From positions 79,501-143,500 of the forward strand of contig JAINUG010000150.1 in NCBI GenBank assembly GCA_029706075.1: a stretch of 64,000 bases of DNA. The letters run 5' to 3'. Under the pieces are notes generated by a model, which saw only the letters and a program-made list of their open reading frames with translations, searched no databases and was not told the DNA's origin. The stretch is from Aldrovandia affinis. Lineage: Eukaryota; Chordata; Actinopteri; Notacanthiformes; Halosauridae. The stretch's first letter is position 1; the number at the start of each line of letters is the position of its first letter. The position numbers and the translations under genes are program-made. Shown piece by piece: positions 10,321 through 24,600 of this stretch.

Positions 10321-13300
10321 GGTGTCCATTTTGGAGCAGAGCACTGGGCTTGTTTCCTTTTTGGTACTGTGTTTTAAAGGCAGGTCATAGTTTTAGGATT
10401 CAGGGGCATGCACAAACCAGGAAGGTTAATACTGGTAGCAAATTAAATTGAAGGCAATGCCATGAAGGGGAAATATGTTTTGTTGCTGGTAAAATGTGCA
10501 CTGTGTGCAAATAAGATGTCAAACCTCCGTGTTGACAGGGGTGAAGTTCATCACCTGAATAATTTGCATGATGGTGTATTAATTAATTAGAACCTTCCAC
10601 TTTAATTATAAGATCATTTCTGTAAATTGAATGCCTGGCAATAGCCTGGACGATCTTGAGACCTTCTGCTAGACATGCTAGACCTTCTGCTAAATGCCTA
10701 AAATGTCAAATGTAAATGTAAAATGGAATGCTGTTCTTCATCAGGCTAAGAAACTATGAAAACCTTTTGAAAAATATATTCTGCTGTATAATATTGTCCT
10801 ACAAATTCAGATTATTTTAACTACTCTGATTTATTATGAGATAATAGAATTTTGTCATTTCATTGTTTTACAATAGGTATAAATGATTCAAATTTTAGAA
10901 GAAGAAATGAAAAGCATGGAAAGACTCAGATGTCTTTTTGTCACTTTGAGACAGGAACAGGTCATTTAAGGGCTAATGATGATTTAATTTGAATATAGAA
11001 TTCACAGAATTATGATATGCTGTAAGTAATACAGGTTATTATAATGCCTTATAATTGTAAACAAAAATCTTATCTATAAATATTGGTCCGTTCTGAAGTG
11101 TTCCACATAACTGTTCAAGAGTCAGTGGGCTGGGCCCACCTGCTACCTGGGTTCCAGATGCTCACCTGGTTATCTGATATTCGGAGGTGTCGTCCCAAGG
11201 GGGTGTCCGTGCCCGTTCACCTGCTAGGCCCAACAATGCAGGCCTGCCGATGCGTGGCGTGGCCGCGTGTGAGGAACAGGTGGCAGTTCGGGGAAATGCC
11301 TCCTCCTCTTTGTCCGCTCCTGCCTACTGTAATGTCAGCCGGAGAGACTCTGCTCTGGACCCAGGCTGTCGCGCCGATGTCCCTTTTGTCCTCACCCTAA
11401 GTCAGCCACCTTACATCCAGACCCCCCTCGCAATGAATTATTCACCGCTTTCTGACAGACGATACCTATAATTGTGTTGAACTTTTCCCATTTAAAAATG
11501 TTTGTAGTGTTGTTCATTGGACTGCAGGTGAAAATAAGCCTCTGAGCTAATTTTAGTGCAGTGTAGTGAATGCACTGACATCTGTGACAACTTTTATTTG
11601 TACTTTATTATATGGTCCCAGTCAAATAAATAACTCAATAAATATATTTCCAAATATATGTTCTGGGATAGGTTAGTATTTGTGTGCCCTGCCTTTCTCG
11701 TTTTAAGGCCCTAGCTCTGGCCGTATGTTTAATGCACAAACCAGTGAGGGCAGCAGTGCTAATACGCGCTAATGCAACATGTGAACACACGCCCTGCAGT
11801 GCCTTCCCAGCATGCCTCATTCTCTGCCAACCAATCCCATCCAATGTGGCTGCGAGCCCTGAGACAAGGTCATTGGGCTCACTGACTCTGATCGAAGGTC
11901 TGTAACGTGAGTTGCAGACAGTTACTCCTGTGAGTCTCTCTCACTAATGGAGACGTGCTTTGGGGGGGTCGCCACCCCCTTAGCTTGCCACTGCCGACAT
12001 TGGCCATTGTGCGTGAACTTCGCTTCGATTAGCGACCCACCAGGTGGTGTGACTGTGGTCATTTGTGTCTCACCGCAGTCGGCAGGCAATCTGCCTGTTG
12101 TTAATTTCCCTAATTGTGACAGTTAATGCGTTTCACTGGCGTTGCACATGAAACTAAAGATGTTTTTATTTTTCTGACGCGGTTGGCCCCACGGTCTTTG
12201 GAGACACCAATGTCTGGCCCGTGCATTCCCATTCAAGGACTAAACATCTTTATTTTGGCTTATTTTGGCAGTGTTGGAATGTGTGCGATTACAGCGTCGC
12301 GTTCCTTCCCGGTCGAAGAGCAGCCGCTTTGGGGATGTTTTAACATTAATTAGGGCTGTGACTAATTACGGCCTTTGTTTAATCAGGAATGAGTTTGGCC
12401 TGAAATGTCTGTCTCAACATGGTGAGGTGGGGTGGAGGAGAGGGAGGGGTTTTGGAGGGGTGCTGTGGGGTGGGGTGGGAGGGATTTGAGGGAAGCGATG
12501 TGGGTTGGGGGGTTCTGTTTAATAAAAAAATTCGAATCACTTCATAAAACGATTTAAAAAACCTAAAGCTCCTCATCAGCGCAACATGCCGTCGATCACG
12601 GTGCATTCAGGGAGGGAACGACGGTTTCGCAGCCCGTCACGGTAAGGAGAAGGGCGTCTCTGCCTCGTTGCCGTGGGAACTAGTCCTCCAAATGCCTCGG
12701 TTAACAAGTCCAGTCACACAGGAAGAGAGATGGCCCGGGCGATGGAGGTGTCAATCATCAGGGGATCAGGGGATCAGGCACTGCACTCATGCAGCCTAAT
12801 TCAGTTTATTTTCTAATTCACCGTGTGTTTTGCTCCCCCCTCTAATGAGGGGGGGCAGGGGGTCTCCAGCTGAAGCTCTGGCTCTCGCCATGGCGACGAC
12901 ATTGAGTCGTGACCTTTGACTGGCTGCGTGTGTTTTCGGGGGTGCCTTGGTCTTCACCCTCCTGAATTACTGGAGGATGTTGCAGCAATAGGAGTAGGCC
13001 TGCAATTCAGACCAGGCGTACCAAAATAAATAAATACGTGAGTAAAGTGTGACCCAGATTTCTGCTGTTCGGACGCTTGGCCTAGCCTGCCCCGCGTGGT
13101 CGTGAGCAGACGGTCTGAAATGAGCACGGTGGAGGATCGCTGGTTTAGTTTCGGAGAGGCCCGAAGGCAGCGCACCTTGTCTTGATTAAGGTGTCACAGG
13201 ACACAGCCGCGCTTGTTTTTCTCTTTCTGCATGTCCAGCAGCAGTGCAGGCCCACCGCGCTGACAGAAGAATGAGCGCTGTTTTCCCTCTCTTTCTCCTT

Positions 13301-16300
13301 TCACCACATGGTCATTACAGTTTTGGTCCTGAGGCTCTGAGAGTCTGGAGGAGGCCTGGATGGAATTAAAGGGCCGGGCCTGTTATGGGTCTCTTCAGTG
13401 GTCAGTGTTCTGTTCTGTAGATTTGGTCCATGCCCTCCAGTGTGCAAATGCTCAGGTCTGTTTCTGAGTGTGGTACTGGAACTGGTTCTCTCGGTTGGAC
13501 CTTCGACTCTGTGTGGGAGAACTCTTCCAGAAACAGAGAGGTGGTGGCTGGTTTCTGAGTCACCACATGCCAAAGGCGGAGCCTATGCATGGATCATGCA
13601 GCCAGCAATGCCTCCCCCCACACTATTGTCGCCCCGGAAACTCGGTAGAAAATCCACTTGTGTCTGAGCGTGCCAGAGAACCTCTGCTTAGGATATATCA
13701 TTCAACTAAACGTGTCAGGTGCACACCCCCCATGTCTCATAAAATCCATTTAAGGTCTTTGCATAAATACCTATATTTTCAGGAGTTCCATATTCAATTA
13801 GGAGCTCAAGAGACCTCAAGATGATGTCATTGCGGTGGGTAAAATCTTGACGAGTTTGAACAGGAGTAATTTACCTGCTCCCCCTAATGTTTAGACTGGT
13901 ATGGCACACTGCTCGCGTAGACTTGTTACCGCTGTATTTGTTCAGTGAAGCTGGTTCCTGGAGGAATGCCTGGAGGCGAATCGAGCGGGAATCCCGTCTC
14001 CTGCTGTTCCTCTGACTGATACTGCCATTGCTCAGCAGTGAAGGAGTTCAATGCAGCCATTCCCATAAGGGGTACAGTGGTTTGTGTGTATAAGAGGTGC
14101 TGATTGGCCGCCAGCTCAGATCCTCACATCATTTCTCAGAAGCCGCTTTGTCTCCTCTCACAAAATTGTAGTCCAATTGTTTGCCCGAACATAGTCAGGC
14201 CTTTGTCAAATGTCTCCTGTTCTCATTGAAATCTCATCCTTTCAAAGTTTCAGTGCCAAGCTGCTGCCTCCATGTGGATCCGGGTTGCAATGCTAATGTA
14301 AAATGTATAAAACACGCTTCGCAGCATAAAGAAGTAGAACAGATATCGCTGTTTGGAGCTCTTTGACTCACAGTGAATTATTTAAATGTTGTATTGTCCT
14401 ACACCTGGCTTACCGTCAGCTCACATATGCAAGATTGTGACTCATGTAATCAAGCTAGTTAACTACGAAATTGTGCGTGACGGAATTATACAATGGCAAA
14501 TTACAGAGAAAGGCCTCTAGCATTTCAGTGTGGCAACTGTGTCAGAATCCACATTGTGTTTTTCAACTAGAGTGTTGTCGTTATTTTTTGTGTTGGCTAA
14601 AATAATTAGCTAAATCCGGTCTTTGCTGTACACCCTACAAGAGGTTGAGGAAGGTTCTTGATTGCTTTTTCAATAAGGAGATATGGCCACATCCCTCACA
14701 CCAAGGTCAATCAGTGGATTTGTTTGGCTCTTCATCCCAACATGTCCCAGTAAGTTACCCATAATTCCCCTGGGAGGCTGTGGTTCACCCTCACCACCAG
14801 AGGCATCATCGGCATAGAGTTGAGTGGTTAAACATTGCCAGTAGAGGAAATGAAAGCAGAGGAGGGGACAGGGTGGAAAGTGTGGAAGCAGTGAAGACCA
14901 CTGGAACTAGCACTTAAACATGGTCACTTAAACCCTACATGTGGGATATTATAGTGCAGGTCACTTAGTTTCCAGCGTGAGATTGCTTGTCACACATAAA
15001 ATAGTGTGTCACAGAGTAAATTTGATTTGCGAGAACATTTACCATTTGAATGTTGTGATTTTAATTTGAACTAAAAGTATCAGAAGAAATTTGGAATTTG
15101 AAAGACTTAAATTGGTACTTTATGGGCTAATGCTGGCAGTTTTATTTGAATAGAGTTGACAAGTGTATACTAGTTATCATAGTAGTCATAATAGTTCAGA
15201 AGGAACACTTTTCATTGATGGAGACTAAGGAGCTTTGGAAGAGTGAATGATATTCCTAGAGGGGGAAGATAGAGGGGGATTTTTTTTCTTCATGTCTGCT
15301 GTTCATTGTCTGTATTTGCCTGTAGCCACTGTCACACCATATATCACTTGTTCAGAATAGATTTTTCAATTTTAGAGCTGCTAAGTGAAATAGTGCGTTA
15401 GGACAGATAACGCCACTAACACTGACTAATTAAGAGTTGACAAACTCATACAGATGACAAACATCCTGGTTTAAAAACAGGCAGCTGTATAACAGTAGCT
15501 CAGTGTACATTCAGAGGGCTGAGGGTTTTTGTGTCTGATCACTTTGTGCTGTGCCACACTGCAGTGAAAAACATTTATAAGTGTCTTCTAGCATATGCAT
15601 TTTTCTGGCTATGTACATTTGTACTTTGGTTATTTTCTGGCCTCACTCATTGGGTTAAAGGTAGACAAGGGGAGTGATGGAAGGTGGTACATTTTGACAT
15701 GCATTGAACATATTTATTCTGTGGTGGGTGCTGCAGGAAGGCCCGTACGATCCAGTAGTTGCTCCTCTCTCAATATCAAAGTCAAAAGGCAGTGAAATCT
15801 TTAAGCGCGGGTCATTTGACTTATCCGCTGTATCAATTACAGTTGTCTGGTTATCGGAGAAATAACGGAACAAGTTTTTAGTAAAGCTGCATACCCATTG
15901 ACCTGTAAACCTAAGCTTAACATCCTCCAATTACCATCATCCATCTCATTGTAAATCCATAAGATTAAAAATGATGATGCTGAGGGGGGGGGTCTTCCTT
16001 ACCATTGACTTATTTTCACACACTGAGGTCCTGGCTTTGGGCAAGCCTTTTCCCTGGTCAGCGTGGTCAGTGACACGTGGGTGGGTGTGGCAGAATGAAG
16101 AGCCTCTGCTGGTGAGGGGAGAGGCTTGGCTTGCGTCCCCAGAATCCCAAAGCATTCATGTTGTGCTGATTAAATGCTTGTTTGATGCCGGGCTCCTGTC
16201 ACAACGTCTTTGATGGCACTCAGTTCTCCACTGGGTGATTAATGGCATACTAGCGGCTCCCTTTATTTGTTTTTTACTATGCCGATTTTGCCAGAGAATA

Positions 16301-16510
16301 GAGCCGGATAAATAACGTTGAAGGGTGTTGCTACTGGCAGTTGTTGAAGAGCCTGAGGTGGCTATATTTGTTGGTTGGGGAGGAGATTCCCAGACTGGTT
16401 GTTGCTGATCCATGGATGTTTATTTGCTTAAATAATTTAATGTGATGTTCGGTCTTTCATCCAGCTTCAGTTTTTGGTAATAAATGTTTTTTTTTATTAT
16501 CCTTCCCCAG
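10321..16510. other. no gene recognised; probably intergenic or intron 1 of the large gene
   Basis: No exon with a recognisable product. A V-SINE tail remnant lies at about 10675-10720. AT-rich clusters of ATTA-type motifs occur at 10560-10610 and 12340-12390. I found no signal-peptide exon for the gene that follows, although its first exon should lie upstream. Confidence 0.4.
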
Positions 16511-18637
16511 ATGGGCCTCTGTGGGCTTCAAACGTGTCAAAGGGAATTGTCAGTGAGGCACAAAGGACAGAATCACCCTCTGCCTTATCTCACCCTGAAG
16601 CCTCAGGGAACCCAGGTCTCCCACTGCGAACAGGCCTCAAAACTCCTCCACTCGAAACTGCAGGAAACCGTGGAAACAGTACCGGCAATCCCACACTTAG
16701 CGGGCGGGGCCTCTCTCCATCTCGGCACACTAAAGCATCGACCTCCAGGGACAGCTCATTGACCTCCACCACAGACCATGACTCCACCCCTCCTCTGGGT
16801 TCCTCAGGCCCCACAGGTTGGTCCGAGGCTCTGCCCAAATCCCCCATCAAACGCTCCCAGGTTCTGGCTTTAGCGAGGTCCAGCACTCTTTCCACTGCAG
16901 TGTGGCCACCAGACCTAAACCGGAGGTCGCCTGTCCTCCAGGCCGCTCTGTCCTCCTCCCTGGATTCCGTGGGGAAGTCAAACCACACCACTGTCTCGCT
17001 CCACCCGTTCAGCGGCCACGCCTCCCGGGTTCACTGTTCCGAAATCTCTCTCGGGGACTTCAGAAGGTTCCTCCTCTGCACTGACCCCCAGCGCCCAGCA
17101 CAGTGAAACGCCAGGGTCAAACATGACGGGTGTTGTGACGTCAGCGCCTCGGGGACCTGACGCTGCTGCCCTGGCCCCTAACAGAGGCCCAGCGGAGGGC
17201 CCTACACACCAGGCAAACTCTGGCCCGTGGTTTCTGGAAAGGCAGGAGGGTCCTCTCCAAGTGCAAGTCTTCCTGTTGACCCCACCGGCAGGTCAGAAGG
17301 TTGGGGCCGTCTGCAGGCTAGCAGAGACTCCACCCACAGCGACGCCGCTCAAGGTATTCACCTGCTACTGAACCCCCCTGAGATGCTGGCCCCGAGCTAC
17401 GTGCCTTTCGTCAGACCCCACACCACTTCGGCCTCACCCGAGCCCACCATAGCCCCCCCTGAGGAGTTCTACCCGACCCACACCATGGAGGAGGACTGGG
17501 GGTCCGGGGACTACCTGGAGACGATGTCCTTCATGGGACCCGATGGAGAGGAGTTTTCGCTGATCACCAGCCTGCCAACAGACATGTACGACCTGGAGGA
17601 CTCCAGCACCGAAGTGTATGACAACTCCTTCCCCTCGAGGGTGGTCCCGGCTCTCTCCTCCATGCACATCTCCAGCTCTCCCACCTTCACCACGGCCTAC
17701 AGCACCAGCCTCCACTCCGCCGACCCCACGTCATACGCCGGTCACCCCTCGCCGGAGTCGCCGGTCACCTCCAAAAACGGTTTAGCCGATGAGGGGTCAG
17801 ACCTGGACTGGACGGACATCTTCACCATTGAGCCGACAGAGATCCTGCTACCGGACATGAACAGCTTGGAGTATTACACCACCCTGCTGGCTAAGGAGAA
17901 CGCCAGCGCGGCCGGGGGCAGAGGCAACCTCACCTCCGTGGGGTTAGCCCCCCACGCATCCCTTGTAACCGCTCACATCTCGCCCACCCGCTCCTTCGCC
18001 GCAGATGCGGAACATGGGCTAACTGCCTTGGCCAACGGCTCTGGGGCCGAGGAGTCGTCCGCAGATGCGTCAGGCTCGGGTTTCCTCAACACCACCGCCG
18101 TCGATTCCGAGGGCGCCATAAGGCCCTATCCGGGAAACGGTTCGGAGCTGGAGCCCTCGGTGGCGCCCACCCCCTCCATGATGCCGTCCACCTCTCTGTG
18201 GGGGGGTCGGGTCTCCTCCACCGCCCGAGCGGGCGCAGTGCCGACGCCGTTGCCCGGAGCAACTAGCAGCTCAGCCTCTCTGGCTGCTTCCCAGCAACTG
18301 GGTGCAGGCAGCCAGTGGTTGATCTCCGCAACCTCCACGGAGACCGTCCTCCGCCCTACCGCTGTGCTGACCACCACCAGCTCTCCTGTGACGGGCATGG
18401 CCGACCAAGGCACCGGCACAGAGGCTACGACGTTACAGCCCCATGTGACAACGGTCGCCAAAATTACGACGGTCAGAAACCCGGCAACTTCTTCCACCAC
18501 GTCTCCCGGTAAAACCACCGCGTTGTCCACCACGACCAGCAGGCCGTTAGTGGTTACCTCCAGAACACCCCTGTCAACATCGTCCCGCCAGTACCTCTGC
18601 AACATCACCAAACCTGAAATGTACTTAGTCAGAGTCA
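16511..18637 (+). CDS. kiaa1549l: KIAA1549L large ectodomain exon
   Basis: The acceptor CCTTCCCCAG ends at 16510 and a perfect donor, GTAAGT, starts at 18638 (phase 1 in, phase 1 out). The exon encodes a Ser/Thr/Pro-rich, mucin-like segment with many potential O-glycosylation and N-X-S/T sites. It then runs into the family's conserved end: [13 protein letters not shown], before the next exon. The frame is open from 17227 to the donor and from the acceptor to about 17.02 kb. Between 17.02 and 17.22 kb the natural-looking Ser/Thr-rich reading is in another frame (+1, then back). This suggests two compensating indels in the sequence or the locus. In mammals the equivalent exon is also the largest of the gene. 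Confidence 0.88.
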
Positions 18638-21600
18638 GTAAGTCATATTCATCCCCGTCTACCTCTTTCATGGAGCTCACATATATTCCAGTGTACACTC
18701 CAGCTTTACAGAAGCATTATTTCAACATATTTGGTTTATATCACAGGGCTTAAAACAATCGACATGAAATAGAATATATCATTCACATGAAGATTTATTG
18801 GGCAATTGACTATGTTTGTAGCTTATCTTTTTATACAGCATCATGTTCTGTGCGTGCTGTGTGTCGCTATACATTACAGGCATTTAGCAGACGCTCTTAT
18901 CCAGGGCAACTTACACAGTTTACATTTCTTTACATACAATCCATTTATACAGCTAGATATTTACTGAAACAATTCAGGTTAAGTACCTTTTTCAAGGGTA
19001 CAACGGCAGTGCCCCACATGGGAATCGAACCTGCAACATCTGTGTTATTGCCCCAGTTCCCTAACCATTATACTACACTGCTGCTTAATGAGATGCTTTC
19101 TAAACATTGTGTTTATGTTAATCGCACGCTCTCTCCCCTGCTGCATGGAATCCTCCTCAGGTCTTCCCACGGGGTCCACCATTGGTTATGCCAAGTCCCA
19201 CATCCGGGAGATCCTGAAGGGCGAATTCAACCGCTCCGTCGAGCTGCAGGTACGACAAGGGGTAGCCTAGTTATTTAGTCAGCAATCACCAAAATTGTTG
19301 AAAAAAATAAAACGCTAGCATTTCCTTGCCGTCGTTAAAAATAGGTGCCATCTCCAAAAAGACAACTTTTCAGGAAATGAGAAAAAAAATATATATATAT
19401 TAGTCACATGACACTTTCAATAAATTGTATTAGTCACAGAGTCATGTAATATTGACAGTACACAATGGCTGGCAAGCTTTCTATTCATGTATCAAACTCA
19501 AAAATTGAGATAAAATTAGATTAAAAAACGTTTACAAAAAATTTTTTTGTAGATGTTTATTACCTTACCTAAGGTTTGCTGCAGATTGCTTAGTTACTGC
19601 ATATAACCATGTAATCATTCAGATATACTAAGTTGGGCAAAAGCTAATCTTTCTCACAAATAGCCAGATCAAATTTGTTCCAAGTACCCAGTTTCTTCAT
19701 TGCTCAAAATTGAATTGAATTGATTTTCTGACGGACCTGATATTGAATAATACTGGGTTGCTTTCTTTGAGCCAGTTTACACCCCAAGATTACAGGATGT
19801 GTGTAGAGCTCGCAAATTTGCTCTCTGAAGGAGGGAAAAGAAAAGATAGCTATGCTGTTTCAAAGGCTAAGCGTACCTTACGTTCAACATACTCACTCTT
19901 GGCAAATGGACTATGTCCAGGGTCTTTGCAAACTTGAGCCTGGATGCCCATACATTTGCACTTCGGTTACAGCACGAAACAAAACGGGTTGGATGTGAGA
20001 TATCCAGTCATCACTGAGAGGAAAGAAAAGCCTTTAATGCGACCGCTAATTGCCCTGGAAACCTAAGATCGGATTGTGCAGTAGGTGTTTCTGGAAACAG
20101 ATCTTTTTTTTTCTTCTTTTTTTGTGGTCTCTGGGCAGAGCTGACGTAGGCTGATGGGTGTGATTACACTGTAGCGGACGTGTGTAGGTCTGGGTGAAGC
20201 AGAGGGACAGAGATGGATTGGGATGGCTGTCTCCCAGCCTGGTCAGCATTGACACAAGTGGTGCTTCATCATCCATCTCTTCAGATGAGGGATTCTCTTT
20301 TAACTCGGAGGAGAAATGGCACTCTTTTCTGTGTATTTCGATCTTTGTGACCGGCCTCTCAGACTGAAGGGGGGAGGGTGGGGGGCTGTTCTTTTATCAC
20401 CGTCATGGCGCATTTAGCGGTTACCTTTGAGTCATTTTTTCTGCTTATCGATTTAGTTGGAATCTATTTAGTTGACTGCTGAACTAAATTATTATTTTTT
20501 ATATATCTGTGGTAAGATTGAATGCTCCCTTCAATTCAAGCAGTGCTGTCGGGACTGAGGTAATTAATTTATTGGGATATACTTAAACACTTAACACTTA
20601 AAGGCACATTTTTGCTGTTCTGTTGTATGTTTTCATTTGTCCTTATTGTAGTACGAATGCTATGGAATATACATATTTGTATGCAGATATAATGATATTT
20701 AAGCTAAAATGAACACAAATACATTTTCTTCCCGTTCAGCTTACTGAAACTACAATCTCCCATAATGCATCACTTTCCCTCCAGCCTGCAAGAGTGCAAA
20801 AAACATGCATTGCAGTCTGGGAAAATGAGTCTATGAAGAATAATTGATTACTATCTGTCCTGTGTACTTGCATTTTGTGAGACCCTGCATTGCATTTAGG
20901 GTCTCTGAAATTGCTGCAGAGAAGGTAAAATTTGAATGCCTATTCAAATCTGCATATCTGTGTTGGTGTGAAACAGTTCTAGTTATGCAAAACCTTTTTA
21001 AATCGGAAACTAATACACGATATTGAGAAAAGATGGTGTATTAAAAAAAATGTCTTCTGCATATATACATTGTGGGCTGAGGGGAAAAACAGAAAATTGT
21101 CAACTTTGGTAAACTTACCCTTTAAAGCCACCGTTAAATTGTCTTCACTGCGCATAGCAATATAAAATGTTTCTGTTAGGGTACGGCGTCTCTCCTGAGT
21201 GGATAACGATGTTGTCACTCAATGTGATGACCTTGGTGAGGAGCCAGCGTTGTGTAATGGGGTGGTCTCTGCAGGTCTGGACCTTCTGTTGTCTCCCGCG
21301 GTGGCCGGCAGCCATGTTGATTTATGTGTTGAGCTGTGGTGCAGGCTTGCTGGCTCACAGCTCCTACACTGTGGGGAGTCTGGGAGTGACGGTCACTCAG
21401 GCCAGCATGCTGAAGTTTCCACTCAAATCAATGTGTTTTTTCAGGTTCAATTTATTGTTCTTTGGGAGAATTTAAACTTTTTTTTTTTTTTTTAATCCCA
21501 TTTTTCTCCCAATTTGGTAGCCAATTAGACCCGCTATTTCTATGTCAATCCCCCCTAGTCATGTGATTTCGCTGCCGTAGTCCTGCGACCGGTAGTGACG

Positions 21601-24600
21601 AAGGCGACCTGACGCCTCTTGTCGGCTTCCTTCCCCCCTCCCTGGGGTGGACAGCCAATCGCCGCCCCTGGTAGCGCTCCCGGCCAGAGCCGACTCTGGC
21701 GAGACGGGGAATTGAGCCCCGGCCTCCGTGGCCAGCGTCGAACGTTGTAAGGAGGCCGAATTTAAACTTATTTAGATTTGATCATAAATAGTTTAATTCA
21801 GTTGAAACTGTTTATCGTCAGTTGTGCAGCTTCCTCTGAGTTTATCAAACACCGCTTGACCCGGTGGCTTGTTACGCAAGGCTTTGGGCCAGGCTGTGCG
21901 GGACGGTTTACAGATGCACAAAGGACAGCCGTCTTCCATCTTCCTGTCTGCCGTTATCTCCGTCTGTCCTGTAGATAAATCAGAGCAGGAAGTCACTGTC
22001 ACCCTGCAGCCTGCACGGAAGCCATGACCTTTGACCCTTGTGCTGATTCCTTTGGTCCTTTCATCAGAATTCCTCTGATGGCAAAAGACAAGATGGCCAA
22101 CAAATTTGCCTGGGAGAGAAACATGCAGAGAGCGATAGAGAGAGAGTGTGTTTGTGGTGTGTGTGTGTCATTCTGTGATGTCATTTCCTTCCTTCCTCTG
22201 TGAAGATTCTGAAATCCCCGCCGGACTTCATCTTCCGCGTGGTGTCGGGGCCAGTGGTTTACACGGCGATCGCGGTCATCAACGCCCTTCGCCAGGCCAG
22301 CCGAAGTTCCTCTGTAATCCTGGCAGTACTGCCTGACGGCGCTGTGCCTGACTACAAATTCCAGGTTCACTCAGGTAGGTTCTCCCCAGTCAGTCGCTCT
22401 CCTCTCCGGGCTGCGTATTCCACGTCTCTGTACCTGACATGGGCGAACAGGACCATTAACTACTGTCATTTGGTACTGCGACCCTAGGGGTGAAGAAATA
22501 ACAGATTTGTCGCCGTCGTTAACTGGTATAGCAGCCATGTTGGGGTCATAACTTGTTATAGCTGCAGTGCTGTGGTCATAAGTTCTGGGATCATAAGCGG
22601 GCATAGCTGCAGGGGCGGGGGACAGTGCAGGGCATGGAAGGAGCAACTGTTTGTTGTGACAGTGTGTTGTGGACAGTGGTCCTCTGTAACATGTTTCTTT
22701 GTGTTTCCATCGCACAGTGCTGCAGTTTGTGCCCAGCCACGTGGACGTGCGCGTCTGCAATTTCAGCGAGCGCATGGAGAGAGGCCTGACCATGGCCTAC
22801 GCAGAAGTGCGCCGACGCTCCCACGAGTCCACCAACTTCACTGTGCGCGTAAGAGAGGGAGAGGGAGAGGGAGGGGCAGGCCCCAGAACGAGGAAAAGAG
22901 AGACGTCGTATGCAAATGTGCTCCATTCATTATCACTCAGAGCGGGAGGGTGGAGTGTATGAGGAGCAGAGGGAGGAGAGAAATGGAGGGAGGGAGTGAG
23001 GGAGTGAGGGAGGAGATTGATGGAAATAGAGAGGGAGAGTGTGAGTGAGAGAGAGAGCACAAAAGAGGAGCAGGAGAGAGAGAATGAGAGAAACACGTTC
23101 ATTGTTCACACTGAAGCATTTGCTGTTCCAGCCCTTTAGAGTTAAACAGCTGGATTTGTTTTATAAAAAAAAAAGAAACTTGCCTTGTTCATTTTAACGT
23201 TTTAATCCATCCAACGATGCCAAGATAGAATCAGAATATTGACTGGTTTATATTGTGGTTGAATGCAATTGTTTCTTTTCCCCCATTGCAATTTCCCCTG
23301 CCCAGTTGTGTCCTGGTTGCCACAGTACACATTCTGTTTCCTCCCAATTCTCCGAATGGCAAAGACAGCCGCTGGCGTTCAAATCTCAGCGCTCGTTTTG
23401 ATTGCATTTGGAGAAAGACTTGATCCTCTTAAAGGGGAAGTCTGGTCTAAAAAATGAAAATTTTTATGTGATAAGTACGTACATTTTGATGAAGGCTTCT
23501 GAAGTGCGTCCTGTAAGCCTAGAATCCAAAGCTACCTTTACGGCCGAAGACACAAGCGGTCAGGGTTTTTTACAGAAGAGAGAAAAACGAAATCCACTCA
23601 ATACAGCAAAACAGCGATGAATAAAACAGAACAAAACACAAGTAACTGTAAATTGTCCAATGAGACTAGCTATCATTACTTCTGTAGATACTTATGTGTA
23701 CATTTGTTGTCCGTACACTTTACTAAAAGAAGCTCTCAAGGCTGTCCAGTGGACACAAATAAAGGATGAAATGTTACTTTGGAGTGACTGGGAGTCTCTG
23801 GCCTCAGCAGCTGGTCTGACAGTCTCACTGAATACATTGAAGGCGCACAATAATGAATGATGTTTTCATGTGTTAGATTCTGTACTTGACGGTGCCGTAG
23901 GCATGACAGCCCGTCCTGTTCTGGTCTCCATCAGGGCTAAGCTCAATTCCATTTCAATTCAGTCCATTCACAAAATGAATTTTAATTGAATTCATGATCG
24001 AAAAAAATGCCCATAATATCCTATGATGATTTCTCAATGGATGAATCGGAATTTCAGTTTCATTTTCCTGAATTGGCCCCCAGCCCTGGTCTCCATTGCC
24101 TGTTCAGTGACCGATGGCAGGGTGTTTTTGTGTTGTAGATCGTGAACATCACTACAAACGCCCCCAAGACCCAGCGCCAGCAGAGGGCGCCGGTGGACGT
24201 CACCTTTGCCGTGCGCGATGCCGGCGGCTACCTGCGGGGGTCTGACGTCAGCAGCCATCTGAGGCTGCTAAACATGGTGGAGTTCAGTTTCTACCTGGGC
24301 TTCCCTGTACTGCAGATCGCAGAGCGTGAGTTAAACACATTTGCATTGGGGGGCAGATATATAAACCCACCCCCCCCCATTCAAATGTCCATTCAAACAT
24401 CCGTGCTCATTAGGTTTGATATTACATGTTAGGTTGTGTTTTCCTGCAGCGTTTCACTACCCAGAGCTGAATGTGTCCCAGCTGCTCCGGGACTCCTGGG
24501 TCAGGACAGGTAGGTAGATTCATACTATTCTGCTGGTACAGTATTTAGCTCTACCAGCCCCAGGTAGTGAAAGTACCTGTAAGGACAAGCCAGTGTAAGT

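Noticed and set aside
18126-18698. 190-codon minus-strand open frame
   Set aside because: Antisense shadow of the large Ser/Thr-rich exon.
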